A model generated the notes under the pieces. That model saw nothing but the letters and a program-made list of their open reading frames with translations, searched no databases and had not been told where the DNA came from. DNA of 64,000 nucleotides from Labedaea rhizosphaerae. Lineage in GTDB: Bacteria; Actinomycetota; Actinomycetes; Mycobacteriales; Pseudonocardiaceae. The stretch is taken from contig NZ_SNXZ01000001.1 of NCBI RefSeq assembly GCF_004362825.1, positions 1,488,001 to 1,552,000 of the forward strand, written 5' to 3'. A program made the translations under genes and the position numbers. Of the stretch, positions 24,501 through 32,257 are shown in pieces; positions within the stretch are counted from its first letter, which is position 1, and each line of letters opens with the position of its first letter.

Positions 24501-24732
24501 CCGGCTGTCGATCCAGGTGCTGGAGTCGGCGTTCCACTGGGTGCGTGCGGGCGGCACCAATGGTCATGCCCCGCAAGGCAAGCAGCTGCTGGGCTGCGGG
24601 CTCTCGGAGCGGGAACTGCGGTTCGGCCTGGAGGACTGCTACCGGCGCCTGGCCCGGCTGGCGGGCTCGCCGAAGGAACGCCACGACCTGGTGGACAAGG
24701 CCAACGAGATCCGCCCCCGCACCTTGACCTGA
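21526..24732 (+). CDS. pknG: Serine/threonine protein kinase PknG with extended Pro/Gln-rich N-terminus
   Basis: 1068 residues, versus about 750 for mycobacterial PknG. Order: a four-Cys zinc-ribbon-like motif (C7, C12, C21, C24, in CPKCGY); a long Pro/Gly/Gln-rich disordered tract (about 100-290); a rubredoxin-type site with C422, C425, C444 and C447; a kinase domain (about 455-730) with glycine loop YGGLGWIY, Lys497 (VVLKG), catalytic CDLKPDNVI (Asp602; Cys replaces the usual HRD Arg-side residue, as in PknG) and DLGA (Asp619); then a TPR-like helical C-terminus (about 770-1068). Cytosolic. In the known pathway PknG phosphorylates the FHA protein GarA to tune 2-oxoglutarate/glutamate metabolism. 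It is 12 bases after glnH and co-transcribed with it. Confidence 0.95.
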   Translation: MASPSACPRPGCSGELTKGVCPKCGYVDTAQAAGDSPIDAAFGSGWFRDPEVLSGSMPSPPRPEGAEGGRHRSPAESEAASVARAAHTPSPTPRLRPADPGAAEQPPRPAPGQPPRPGPWPQGQAPQGQAPQGQPFPPQGRPPQPFGQGQAPQGSPMPNPQGQPAPGQPGQPGQPQGQPGQRPFGQPGQPPFGQPLPGEPRRQPVSQGQPSQGQPFPGQGQQHGQPVPTPPSGQSLPMGQPSQPFPGQGQLGQPSQGQPFPPSAPPQSQGPQGQPAGLAPHPVTPGQWQGMQVPQVTPTPAGTPDVLPEDAPQPTSVLGTVPPTQSIEPPKPQPPKPQPRRPDPTPPTEMVRPVTAPGSQPSTGGDRFPHTSSRSTGPRTSSRTSARGRLGAGLVDVPVVPVRDPASAVLSDPVVAEEKRYCNNCGAKVGRSAGGRPGVAQGQCEACGTPFNFKPRLGQGDLVGGQYEVLGCLAYGGLGWIYLARDHNVSDRWVVLKGLIDTTDATSMASAVAERQFLAEVEHPNVIKIYNFVQHPDPVTGTSVGYIVMEYVGGQSLREIALEHHRAVGRAEPLPIGQVIAYGLEILPAIGYLHSMDALYCDLKPDNVIQTGEQLKLIDLGAVRRTDDYTSPLFFTLGYSAPELATEGASVASDIYTVGRTLAVLSIEFNGYTTRYKHSLPGPDEAPLFALFGSYYRILKRATHENPRKRFASAEEMAEQLTGVLREVMALGTGRPRPGVSTVFGLEPRTFGTALSVADSAPLVVPKPLEVAGALPLPQVDTDDPAAGVLASITATEPAELMDILSGAPQDSIEVRLRMVRAHIELGEVNLAAADLAGARRLAAGVEDWRLDWYDGLIALAKGQPLDAHASFDRVYDAMPGEIAPKLALGVTAEYAGDWFGAARFYELVWRTDHAYVSAAFGLARVYLQQGARAGAIEVLESVPESSTHHVAAQVAAIKIKTRAQETRQVEQDLHDAARKLERLTLDAERRTRLSIQVLESAFHWVRAGGTNGHAPQGKQLLGCGLSERELRFGLEDCYRRLARLAGSPKERHDLVDKANEIRPRTLT

Positions 24733-24769
24733 ACCCCGGCGAGCCCCTCCGCGCGAACTTCGAAACTTC

Positions 24770-24890
24770 GAACCGTGGGCGCGGGCCCGCCCTCCCTGGG
24801 GGCTCCCCCTTGGCCAGTCTATCGGGTTGACCAGGGGGAATGGGGGTGGTGGCGGGATCTGTGGACAACTGCCGGGGTGTGGAAAACTCG
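24770..24890. repeat. Intergenic repeat element with paired DnaA-box-like motifs (copy B)
   Basis: The element contains GCCCTCCCTGGGGGCTCCCC, the core CCAGTCTATCGGGTTG (24814-24829) and then GATC followed by TGTGGACAA (24860-24868) and TGTGGAAAA (24878-24886), starts 18 nt apart. Copies C and D share the same order of parts, and the core differs by one base from copy D. CCCCCTTGG and CCAGGGGG can pair as a hairpin around the core. It ends seven bases from the stop codon of the minus-strand phosphoesterase. Confidence 0.65.
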
Positions 24891-24892
24891 GC

Positions 24893-26035
24893 TCACGGGG
24901 CGGGCTTGAGGGTCACGACGGTGATGTCCGGGGGTGCGCCGATCCGCACGGGCGGGCCCCAGAAACCGGCGCCGCGCGTGACGTACAGCCACGTTTTGTC
25001 CACTTGGGACAGTCCGGCCAACGAAGGCTGACCGAGCCCGACGACGTAGTGGAACGGCCAAGCTTGACCGCCGTGCGTGTGCCCCGACAGCTGCAGGTCC
25101 ACCCCGCGCTTGGCCGCCTCGTCGACCTGCACCGGTTGGTGCGCAAGCAAAACCGTCGGCACCGACGGGTCCCGGCCATCGAGCGCGCGGTCGAAGTCGG
25201 GCGCGTCGCCCATCGAGCGCCCGGTCAGGTCGTTCACCCCGGCCAGCGTGAAACCGCCGGCGCCACGGGTGATCGTCGTGCGCTCGTTGCGCAGCGGGTG
25301 CACGCCGAGCCGGTCCAGCTCGCCGATCCATTGCTGGTAGCCCGAGTAGTACTCGTGGTTCCCGGTCACGAAGAAGCTCCCGTTGCGGGAAACCAGGTCC
25401 TGCAACGGTTCCGCGGCCGGGCACAGCTCGTCGACCGTGCCGTCGGCCATGTCACCGACCACGGCCACCAGGTCCGGGGACGTCTCGTTGATCATCCGCA
25501 CGAGCCGTTCGGTGTGCCCGCGTCCCAGCATCGGACCCAGGTGGATGTCGCTCACCACGGCGATCCGGAAGCCGGTCAGGTCCGGGTGCAGCGCGCGCAG
25601 CGGCACGTCCACCCGCCGCACGTCCGGTGGCCCCAGCGCCGTCACCATCCCGGTCCCGACGATCCCGGCCGAGGCGACGCCTGCGGTGACCGCGAGGCCT
25701 CGGGCAAGCAACAACCGGCGGCTCGGATCCGGCATGCCGGAAGGGCGCACCCACGGCCGGGCAGCAAGACGAGCCAGCTCCAGCACGATCAGGGCCAGCA
25801 CCAGGTAGGCGGCCAACCCCAGCCACACGAACCCGGGCGCCTCGAACCACTCCCCGGCGACCGGCCCGACCACGCGGCCGAGCCCGATGGCCGCCACCAC
25901 CAGCAGCGCGAGCAGCACGACCACGACCGTGCCGATCCGCCGCGCCCGGCCGGGCCCGGTCGTGTCCTTGACCAGGCGCTTCCACAGGTAGAGGTGCAGC
26001 GCCGCCACCAGCAGTCCGACGATGAGGACGAACAC
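24893..26035 (-). CDS. Membrane-anchored metallophosphoesterase
   Basis: 380 residues. Four N-terminal hydrophobic segments (about 1-16, 34-54, 68-88, 112-130) precede a calcineurin-type phosphoesterase domain. All metal-binding blocks are present: SDIHLGPM, VVGDMADG, VTGNHEYYSG and LSGHTHGGQAWP. The family includes YkuE/YaeI-like phosphodiesterases acting at the cell envelope; the substrate is unknown. The active site is intact. The gene starts one base after the stop of the thioesterase gene and is probably co-transcribed with it. Its 3' end abuts repeat copy B, which may act in termination. Confidence 0.85.
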   Translation of the reverse strand: MFVLIVGLLVAALHLYLWKRLVKDTTGPGRARRIGTVVVVLLALLVVAAIGLGRVVGPVAGEWFEAPGFVWLGLAAYLVLALIVLELARLAARPWVRPSGMPDPSRRLLLARGLAVTAGVASAGIVGTGMVTALGPPDVRRVDVPLRALHPDLTGFRIAVVSDIHLGPMLGRGHTERLVRMINETSPDLVAVVGDMADGTVDELCPAAEPLQDLVSRNGSFFVTGNHEYYSGYQQWIGELDRLGVHPLRNERTTITRGAGGFTLAGVNDLTGRSMGDAPDFDRALDGRDPSVPTVLLAHQPVQVDEAAKRGVDLQLSGHTHGGQAWPFHYVVGLGQPSLAGLSQVDKTWLYVTRGAGFWGPPVRIGAPPDITVVTLKPAP

Positions 26036-26036
26036 G

Positions 26037-26603
26037 TCAGGGGTTCACTTCGAGCATGCTCGGGTTCGCGGTGACGGCCGCGATGTCGGAAGCCCGGCCG
26101 TGCTTGGCGAAGTGCTCCAGCTTCACGGTCACGAACAGCCCGCGAGCCTTCACCGCGATCGGCCCCTCCGGCCCGTCCAGCCGCCCGTCGGCGCTGACGT
26201 ACACCTTGCGCCCGGCGACGCCGTCGAGCGTGCTGCGGATGTGCAGCACCGAGTCCACCGGGACCGGGCGCAGGAAGTCCGTGTCCAGCTTGCCGGTGAC
26301 CGCGGGCCGGCGCAGGAACGTGCCCGCGGTGGTGCCCAGCGCCTCGTCGAACGCACACACCAGCAGCCCGCCGTGGGCGAGGCCCGGCGCGCCCTGGTGT
26401 GCCTCGAGGACCTTGAACGTCGAATCCAGGTAGAGCCCGTCCCCGGCGACCATGCGCATGTGCAGGCCGTCGGGCTGCTCACCGCAGCCGAAGCACTTGG
26501 CGTAGTGCGGGCCGAGTTCGGTGCCCGGCGCCGGTGCCTCGGGGTGGCGAGGTGGCAGTTCGGTCTCCACGGGCGGCCAGGGCGCTGATCGGGTCACCAG
26601 CAC
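26037..26603 (-). CDS. PaaI-type hotdog-fold thioesterase
   Basis: 188 residues. The N-terminal 40 residues are Pro-rich and lead to CFGCGEQPDGLHMRM, the typical start of actinobacterial PaaI-like proteins. The hotdog domain follows, with LAHGGLLVCAFDEALG (HGG motif and the central helix carrying the catalytic Asp/Glu) and TDFLRPVPVDSVLHIRSTL. It presumably hydrolyses an acyl-CoA; the acyl group cannot be predicted. GTG 26603 is taken as start. One base separates its stop from the metallophosphoesterase start, so they form an operon. Confidence 0.8.
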   Translation of the reverse strand: MLVTRSAPWPPVETELPPRHPEAPAPGTELGPHYAKCFGCGEQPDGLHMRMVAGDGLYLDSTFKVLEAHQGAPGLAHGGLLVCAFDEALGTTAGTFLRRPAVTGKLDTDFLRPVPVDSVLHIRSTLDGVAGRKVYVSADGRLDGPEGPIAVKARGLFVTVKLEHFAKHGRASDIAAVTANPSMLEVNP

Positions 26604-26677
26604 ACATTAGGCAACTTGGTTGTCCCGTTGAGCATCCGACCTGGCCCGGCCCGTGTCGGTCGCGTCACCCTGGTGCC

Positions 26678-26818
26678 GTGCCCGAAGCCACGGACGAACC
26701 AGCCGAGCCGGCCGAGCCGGCCGGTCAGCAGACGCTGGTCGACCTGCTCGGTCCCGCGCTCGACCGCAGCTCGGCCCTGGCCGACCAGCTGGCCCACCTG
26801 CTGATCGGCCCGCGTTAG
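26678..26818 (+). CDS. Putative 46-residue acidic protein
   Basis: A short frame from GTG 26678 encodes PEATDEPAEPAEPAG repeats followed by an amphipathic helix (TLVDLLGPALDRSSALADQL) and ends at TAG 26816-26818. Codon bias at third positions is GC-rich. It lies between the divergent thioesterase and the converging transporter, whose coding end it overlaps by four bases. The helical C-terminus (L/A-rich, Asp-rich) looks like a real small protein, but no family is recognised and no strong Shine-Dalgarno precedes it. Confidence 0.4.
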   Translation: MPEATDEPAEPAEPAGQQTLVDLLGPALDRSSALADQLAHLLIGPR

Positions 26819-28176
26819 ACGGGGCTGGGCACGGCGGGCTTCGTGTGCCCCTTGATGTTGCGTAGCGACCGGCCCGCGGTCTCCGGCAGCAGGAAGATCG
26901 GCACGGCCGCGATGATCGCCGCACCCATCAGGTAGTACGCCGGGATCAGCTGGTTGCCGGTGCCCTCCACCAGGGCCGTCACGATGTACGGCGCGGTACC
27001 CGCGAACAGCGACGTCGACAGGTTGTAGCCGATGGCGAAAGCGCCGTAGCGGACCTCGGTCGGGAACATCGCCGGCAGCGTCGACGGGATCGTGGCGAGC
27101 ATCAGCGTGAGCAGGAAACCGGTGATGGCAAGGCCGACGGTGAGCAGTCCGACGTTGCCCGTGCCCATCAGCTTGAACGCGGGGACCGGCAGGATGATGT
27201 AGCCGATGCACGCGGTGTAGAGCATGGGCTTGCGGCCGATCCGGTCCGACAGCGCGCCGATCGGCGTGATGATCACCATCATGCCGATGATCACGCCCAT
27301 GATGATGAACAGCGGCGTGTTCCCGGTGAACCCGAGCGTGTCCGACAGGTAGCTCTCCATGTAGGTGAGCAGCACGTAGTCGGCGATGTTGAGCAGGATC
27401 ACGTAGCCGATGAGGTGCAGGATCGCCTGCCAGTGCTCGGTGAGGACCTTCTTGAGCGGCGACTTCGCCTTCGCGTCCTTCTTCTCCAGCTCCTGGAACA
27501 GGGGCGTGTCCTCGAGCTTGAGCCGCAGGTAGAGCCCGACGAGGCCGAGCGGGCCCGCGATCAGGAACGGGATCCGCCAGCCCCACGACTGCATGGCCGC
27601 GTCGCCGAACGCGACCGTGCACAGCGTGACTGCCCCCGCGCCGAGGAAGAAGCCGGTCAGCGTGCCGAACTCGAGCCAGCTGCCGAGGAACCCGCGTTTC
27701 TTGTCCGGCGCGTACTCGGCGATGAACGTCGCCGCGCCGCCGTATTCGCCACCGGCGGAGAACCCCTGGACCAGCCGCGCCAGCACCACCAGCACCGGCG
27801 CGAGCCAGCCGACCGCCGAGTACGACGGGAACAGCCCGATGACGAACGTCGAGCCGGACATCAGGATGATCGTGGTGGCAAGGACTTTCTGCCGGCCGAT
27901 CCGGTCGCCGAGCGGGCCGAAGATGAAGCCGCCGAACGGGCGCGCGACGAACGCGACCGCGAGGACGGCGAAAGTACCGAGAACGTTCTTGGTGGGGTCG
28001 TCCGCGTTGAAGAACACCGCACCGACGACGGCGGGCATGAACCCGAAGACGCCGAAGTCGTACCACTCGATGCAGTTGCCCATGGCCGAAGCGGCGACGG
28101 CTCTGCGCACCGCCCGCTGGTCCGGTTCCGGACTTGTTGTCTTCCCTGGCGTCCCCGACGTCGCCTGGTCAGTCAT
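26815..28176 (-). CDS. MFS transporter of the metabolite:H+ symporter (MHS, ProP-like) family
   Basis: 453 residues with 12 transmembrane helices. MHS hallmarks: NCIEWYDFGVFGF at helix 1, RPFGGFIFGPLGDRIGRQKVL (motif A region), QGFSAGGEYGGAATFIAEYAP at helix 4 and DRIGRKPML in the second half. Members take up proline/betaine, citrate, 2-oxoglutarate or shikimate-type solutes with protons; the exact substrate is not visible. A charged cytoplasmic loop (LFQELEKKDAKAKSPLKKV) divides the two halves. The gene stands alone, about 100 bases from the LLM oxidoreductase, and its end overlaps the small plus-strand frame by four bases. Confidence 0.85.
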   Translation of the reverse strand: MTDQATSGTPGKTTSPEPDQRAVRRAVAASAMGNCIEWYDFGVFGFMPAVVGAVFFNADDPTKNVLGTFAVLAVAFVARPFGGFIFGPLGDRIGRQKVLATTIILMSGSTFVIGLFPSYSAVGWLAPVLVVLARLVQGFSAGGEYGGAATFIAEYAPDKKRGFLGSWLEFGTLTGFFLGAGAVTLCTVAFGDAAMQSWGWRIPFLIAGPLGLVGLYLRLKLEDTPLFQELEKKDAKAKSPLKKVLTEHWQAILHLIGYVILLNIADYVLLTYMESYLSDTLGFTGNTPLFIIMGVIIGMMVIITPIGALSDRIGRKPMLYTACIGYIILPVPAFKLMGTGNVGLLTVGLAITGFLLTLMLATIPSTLPAMFPTEVRYGAFAIGYNLSTSLFAGTAPYIVTALVEGTGNQLIPAYYLMGAAIIAAVPIFLLPETAGRSLRNIKGHTKPAVPSPV

Positions 28177-28273
28177 GATCCCACGGACCTCCCGGTCAGC
28201 TTGTTGCTGCTCAACAAACCGACCATAGACCCGTGGTCCGGTTCCAGCCCGACGTGGTCAGCGTTTGCCCAGG

Positions 28274-29272
28274 TCAGCGCGCCGCCATGGCCTCGGCGAC
28301 CAGGCTGTGCGAGGTCAGCCGGTCGGCCGGGTCGGCGAGCATGCTGGTCACCATGAGCTCGTCGGCGCCGGTGCGTTCGACGAGTTCGGACAGTCGCTTC
28401 GCGACGGTCGCCTGGTCGCCGAGCGTGATGGTGGCCATGGCCTCGTCGATGATGGTCTGCTCGATCGAGTTGTGCTCGAGCTGCGCGGCCGTCTTGGGGC
28501 TGGCCAGCGGCTTCGGCTTGCCGCGGCGCAGGTTCAGCCGGGACAACGCGAGCGGGCCGGCGAGGTACCGGGCGTGCTCGGTGTCCCGCGCGCACACGAC
28601 GCTCGTGCAGAGCATCGCGTGTGGACTGTCCAAAATGGAGGAAGAGCGGAACTCGTGGCGGTACAGGGCGATCGCGGCGGCCGCGTCCAGCGGGTTGATG
28701 TGGTGGGCGAACGCGAACGGCCAGCCCAGCCGCGCGGCCAGGCGCGCGCTGTAGCCGCTCGAGCCGAGCAGCCAGATCTCCGGGCGGTTCCCGGCCGCCG
28801 GCACCGCATTGACCAGGTTTTCCGGTTGGCCGTCGAAATAGCCGCACAGTTCGTCCAACTGCGCGGGGAAATCCTCGACCGAAAGCGGTCCGGCGCTGCG
28901 CCGCAACGCCCGCGCGGTGACCGGGTCGGTGCCGGGCGCGCGCCCGATCCCGAGGTCGACCCGGCCGGGGAACATCGCGGTCAGCATGCCGAACTGTTCG
29001 GCCACGACGAGCGGTGGGTGGTTGGGCAGCATGACGCCGCCGGAGCCGATGTGCATGGTCTCGGTGGCCGCGGCCAGCCGGGCGATCAGCACCGCGGGCG
29101 CCGAACTGGCGATGCCCGGCATGTTGTGGTGCTCGGCGACCCAGTACCTGCGGTGGCCCATCGCCTCGGCCTGTTTGGCCAGGTCAACGGATGCGGCAAG
29201 GGCGGTCGCGGCGTCCGTTTCCTCGCCGATCGGGACCAGGTCCAGCACCGACAACGGGATCCTGTTCGTCAC
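28274..29272 (-). CDS. LLM-class flavin-dependent oxidoreductase
   Basis: 332 residues, the bacterial luciferase-like TIM barrel. [27 protein letters not shown] is the signature of the MsnO8/YhbW subgroup, together with [23 protein letters not shown] and [42 protein letters not shown] lies near the flavin phosphate. It uses FMN or F420; which one cannot be decided here, although the subgroup signature fits FMN better. GTG 29272 is chosen as start; its ribosome binding site is weak. It is divergent from the secretion-substrate operon, with about 180 bases between their starts. Confidence 0.85.
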   Translation of the reverse strand: MTNRIPLSVLDLVPIGEETDAATALAASVDLAKQAEAMGHRRYWVAEHHNMPGIASSAPAVLIARLAAATETMHIGSGGVMLPNHPPLVVAEQFGMLTAMFPGRVDLGIGRAPGTDPVTARALRRSAGPLSVEDFPAQLDELCGYFDGQPENLVNAVPAAGNRPEIWLLGSSGYSARLAARLGWPFAFAHHINPLDAAAAIALYRHEFRSSSILDSPHAMLCTSVVCARDTEHARYLAGPLALSRLNLRRGKPKPLASPKTAAQLEHNSIEQTIIDEAMATITLGDQATVAKRLSELVERTGADELMVTSMLADPADRLTSHSLVAEAMAAR

Positions 29273-29453
29273 CTGTCGAACTTTACCGCGCCCTGGTTTC
29301 GTCGAGCGTTGACCAGGTAGCGTCTTGTCCAGGTGAGCTGTGCACATGTCCAGGTGTGCACAAAGCCCACGCCAAGCTTTGTGTCGGGACTGCGGCCACG
29401 AAATGCTGTACGGGCCACAGGGGCGTCAAGGGGTTTGCGGAGGTGGGTGGGCC

Positions 29454-29918
29454 GTGCGTATCGACAGCAAGGCCGAGGCTGAGCGCGTGTGGCGCCAGCA
29501 ACATCACGGGTCACACAAGCCGCAGTACGACAAGCCGACGATGGCCCACGCCGATCACACCGACAAGAACATCAGCGGTGTCGGCATGGACGGCATCGAG
29601 GTCACGCCGGAGGACCTGATCCAGGCGGACAAGGACCTCGCTGCCGCGCAGGCCGAACTCCTCGACCACATCGAGCGGGCGAAGCAGCTGCACGGCCCGC
29701 TCGGCGACGGCCACGGCCCGGTCGCCAAGAACATGGCCGCGACGTTCCTCGACCGCGCCGGCGCGCAGAGCGGTGGTGTGAAGGCCGCGCTCTGGAACTA
29801 CCACAACGAGCTGGGCAACGTCCGCGCCGCGATCGCGCAGACGCTGTCCACCTACGAGTCCGTCGACTCCGGCGTCGCCGAGTACCTGTCGCGGCAGAGC
29901 AGCGAGGGGCAGGCGTAG
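29454..29918 (+). CDS. ESX/type VII substrate-like protein with YxxxD motif
   Basis: 154 residues from GTG 29454 (GGAGG ten bases upstream). The first 45 residues are polar and His-rich (QQHHGSHKPQYD). Residues 50-150 form two predicted helices joined by a turn (LIQADKDLAAAQAELLDHIERAKQL, then AALWNYHNELGNVRAAIAQ). The C-terminus carries TYESVD (Tyr134-Asp138), a match to the YxxxD/E secretion signal of type VII substrates. No WxG turn is present, so it resembles the EspC-like partner type. It is first in a five-gene operon. No ESX machinery gene lies in the window. Confidence 0.65.
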   Translation: MRIDSKAEAERVWRQQHHGSHKPQYDKPTMAHADHTDKNISGVGMDGIEVTPEDLIQADKDLAAAQAELLDHIERAKQLHGPLGDGHGPVAKNMAATFLDRAGAQSGGVKAALWNYHNELGNVRAAIAQTLSTYESVDSGVAEYLSRQSSEGQA

Positions 29919-29920
29919 TC

Positions 29921-31216
29921 ATGGCGAACCACCACGGCAAGACCTACACCGCTGTGCACGGCGTCAGCAAGAGGCAACAGCGCGAGCAGGCCCACACTCA
30001 CAGGCTGCAACAGCAGCAGTACAAGCACTTCGGCAAGGTCAACTGGGACTACTTCTCCCACCGGCAGATGTGGGACATGGTCCAGTCGGCCAAGCCGCAG
30101 CAGATGTACGACAAGGCCGACGACTGGTCGAACCTGGCCACGGCCATCGACAGCACCACGCGTGGCGTCCAGGGCACCATGCAGAAGCTGATGACCACCT
30201 GGCGCGGCTCGGCGGCGGTGAGCGCGAGCGAGTCCAACTCGCGGCTGACCCAATGGGGCGGCGAGGCGGGCAACACCGCGGTGGCGATCGGCACCGGCCT
30301 CAAGCACTACGCCGACGCGGTCACCCACGCCCAGGCCACCATGCCCGAGCCGGTCGACTACGTCGCCGAGCGCCGCCTCGCCGAGGGCTACGCGGTCAAT
30401 GTGACCGACCCGGAGTTGCACAGCTACCTGCTCAAGCACCTCGCGGACGACCACATGGCCACCCAGGAGCAGGCCAAGACGGCGAAGGCCAAGGCCATCC
30501 AGGTGATGAGCGGCTACGAGGACCGCAGCTACGAGGTGCACGACAAGCTGCCCGAGTTCCAGCAGGCGCCGTCGATGGCGCCGAGGGGCGGCACGGCCAC
30601 GGTTCCCGTGGCGTCGCCGCCGGGTGGCGGTTCGCAGACCCAGCCGCCGAACGTGGCGCCGCCCGGTTCCGGTGGCGGCACCACGGCGACGTCGCCGGGC
30701 GCGGGTGACGGCAGCGGCACCAACCCCGGTTACACGACGCCTTCGTTCGCGCAGCCGCCCAACGTCGGCGGCGGCACCGGCTACCCGGGTTCGGGTTACC
30801 CGGGCGGCGGCGGTTACCCGGGCGGGGTCGGCCCCGGCCTGCCCGGTGGTGGCGGCAGCGGCACGAACTACCCGGGTCAGGGCTTCGGCGGCGTCGGCGG
30901 AGCCGGTGGGCCCGGCGCCGCGGGCTTCGGTGGCCGTCCGGTCGGCATCGGCGGTGCCGGTGCGGCCGGTGAAGGTGCGGCGGGCGCTCGGTCCGGCGTG
31001 GGCGCGCTCGGTGGTGCGGCGGCGGCCGAGGAGGCGGCGGCCACGCGTGGCGCGGCCGGTGCCGCGGGTCGCGGTGGTGCGGGTGGCATGTACCCGCCCA
31101 TGGGCGGCAGCGGGGCCAACCGCGAGGACGACGGCGAGCACCACAACAAGTACGACGACGGCCTCGACCTGTTCGACGACATCCCGCCGGCCTACCCCGC
31201 GGTGTTCGGCGAGTGA
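29921..31216 (+). CDS. PPE/WXG-like putative type VII secretion substrate with Gly-rich tail
   Basis: 431 residues. Residues 60-215 are a helical domain: DDWSNLATAIDSTTRGVQGTMQKLMTTWRG with W94-x-G96 at a helix turn, SNSRLTQWGGEAGNTAV, then two more helices (about 115-210, including SYLLKHLADDHMATQEQAKTAK). This fits a PPE-like or long WXG fold. From about residue 225 the protein is Pro/Gly-rich and repetitive (YPGSGYPGGGGYPGG, GGAGAAGEGAAGA) and ends in an acidic segment (KYDDGLDLFDDIPPAYPAVF). There is no signal peptide. It lies two bases after the YxxxD protein and one base before the next small gene. Together these suggest a heterodimeric exported substrate. Confidence 0.7.
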   Translation: MANHHGKTYTAVHGVSKRQQREQAHTHRLQQQQYKHFGKVNWDYFSHRQMWDMVQSAKPQQMYDKADDWSNLATAIDSTTRGVQGTMQKLMTTWRGSAAVSASESNSRLTQWGGEAGNTAVAIGTGLKHYADAVTHAQATMPEPVDYVAERRLAEGYAVNVTDPELHSYLLKHLADDHMATQEQAKTAKAKAIQVMSGYEDRSYEVHDKLPEFQQAPSMAPRGGTATVPVASPPGGGSQTQPPNVAPPGSGGGTTATSPGAGDGSGTNPGYTTPSFAQPPNVGGGTGYPGSGYPGGGGYPGGVGPGLPGGGGSGTNYPGQGFGGVGGAGGPGAAGFGGRPVGIGGAGAAGEGAAGARSGVGALGGAAAAEEAAATRGAAGAAGRGGAGGMYPPMGGSGANREDDGEHHNKYDDGLDLFDDIPPAYPAVFGE

Positions 31217-31497
31217 TGACCGGCTACCACGCCGACGGTGAGGCGCTCACCACGGCGAGCCGGGAGCTGACGGCGGCCGCGGACGCGGTGCACACCGCGG
31301 CCGACGCGCTCGCCACCGAGGTCGGCGGCACCCTCGGCTCGGACCGGTTGACCGCGGCGGCGGCCGCGCTCACCCGGTCCACCGCGGCGGACCTGGCGAC
31401 CGTGCGCGACCTCATGCGGGAGAGCAGCAGCCGGGTCACCGCCGCGCTCGCCGCGTACCAGGAGGCCGACGAGGCGGCCCGGGACCGTCTACGGTGA
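31216..31497 (+). CDS. Small EspC/DUF2580-like protein
   Basis: 93 residues, alanine-rich and almost entirely helical: two long helices separated by GGTLGSDRL (about 37-45), ending in AAYQEADEAARDRLR, where Tyr81-Asp85 is a YxxxD secretion motif. Size, helix-turn-helix hairpin layout and the motif match ESX-1 secretion-associated EspC/DUF2580 proteins. ATG 31216 overlaps the preceding stop by one base (TGATG). It is the third gene of the operon and the likely partner of the following WxG protein. Confidence 0.65.
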   Translation: MTGYHADGEALTTASRELTAAADAVHTAADALATEVGGTLGSDRLTAAAAALTRSTAADLATVRDLMRESSSRVTAALAAYQEADEAARDRLR

Positions 31498-31528
31498 TCC
31501 CCGCCGACTTGACTGGGAGGTGAGTGCG

Positions 31529-32257
31529 GTGCGCGGGCCCTATCGGGGTCTCGGCTTCGACCCGACCCCGGGCGACCTGGATTCGGTCACCCAGACCGCC
31601 GCCCAGTTCACCACGGCCGCCGAGCAGCTGGCCGCGGCCGAGCCCGCGGTGCGCAAGGCGCTCGCGGCCGGCGAGCAGTGGCACGGTGCGGGTTCGGAGG
31701 CGTTCCGCCGGCACCTGTCCGGCGTGCCGGAGTCGCTGGCCGCGCGGCCGGCGTCGCTGCGGGCGGCGGCAACCGTGCTCGAAGAGTGGGCGCAAACGCT
31801 TTCCACCAACAAGCGCCGCGCCGAGGACCTGGATCGCGCCGCGCTGGCCGTCCGCCGCGACCTCGACGCCGCGCGCGACGACCTGCAGGAGAAGCAGAAC
31901 ACCCTCGACCTGGCCGCCACCCCGACCGCGACGGCCTCGGCGAGCGTCGAGGTCACCGCCGCCGCGAAGCGGGTCGCCGACCTGGAAGGCCGCCTGGCGA
32001 CGGTGCTCGGTCAGGCGCGGGACCTGGAACGCACGCACCGGCTGGCCGCCGACCAGGTCGCGGCTCAGCTGACCGGCGAGCCCGCGGAGCGGGACAACGC
32101 GGCCTTCGGTCGTTCGCTCGGCGATGCGTTGCGCCGCGGGTCCGGGTTGGCCGGCAGCCTCGCGACCGCGTTCGGCGGTCGCGCCCGGCGCCCGGAGTCG
32201 GTCCCGACCGGCGCCGCGTCGGCCTTGGCGTCGGCACTCGGTGGCGGTCGCCCGTGA
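31529..32257 (+). CDS. WXG-like helical protein, possible type VII substrate
   Basis: 242 residues. GTG 31529 is preferred because GGGAGG (31515-31520) lies eight bases upstream; GTG 31520 would overlap it. The N-terminal 110 residues contain two helices around QWHGAGSEAF (W51-x-G53), a clear WXG100-type turn. A second long coiled-coil follows (LDRAALAVRRDLDAARDDLQEKQN and AAKRVADLEGRLATVLGQARDLE), then a Gly/Ala/Arg-rich tail (GLAGSLATAFGGRARR). The longer coiled-coil region distinguishes it from plain WXG100 proteins, so it could be an LXG-like or PPE-like variant. Its stop overlaps the next gene by four bases. Confidence 0.65.
   Translation: MRGPYRGLGFDPTPGDLDSVTQTAAQFTTAAEQLAAAEPAVRKALAAGEQWHGAGSEAFRRHLSGVPESLAARPASLRAAATVLEEWAQTLSTNKRRAEDLDRAALAVRRDLDAARDDLQEKQNTLDLAATPTATASASVEVTAAAKRVADLEGRLATVLGQARDLERTHRLAADQVAAQLTGEPAERDNAAFGRSLGDALRRGSGLAGSLATAFGGRARRPESVPTGAASALASALGGGRP

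Noticed and set aside
22642-24684. A 680-residue minus-strand open frame
   Set aside because: It lies entirely opposite the PknG kinase and TPR domains and has no recognisable motif; typical GC-driven antisense frame.
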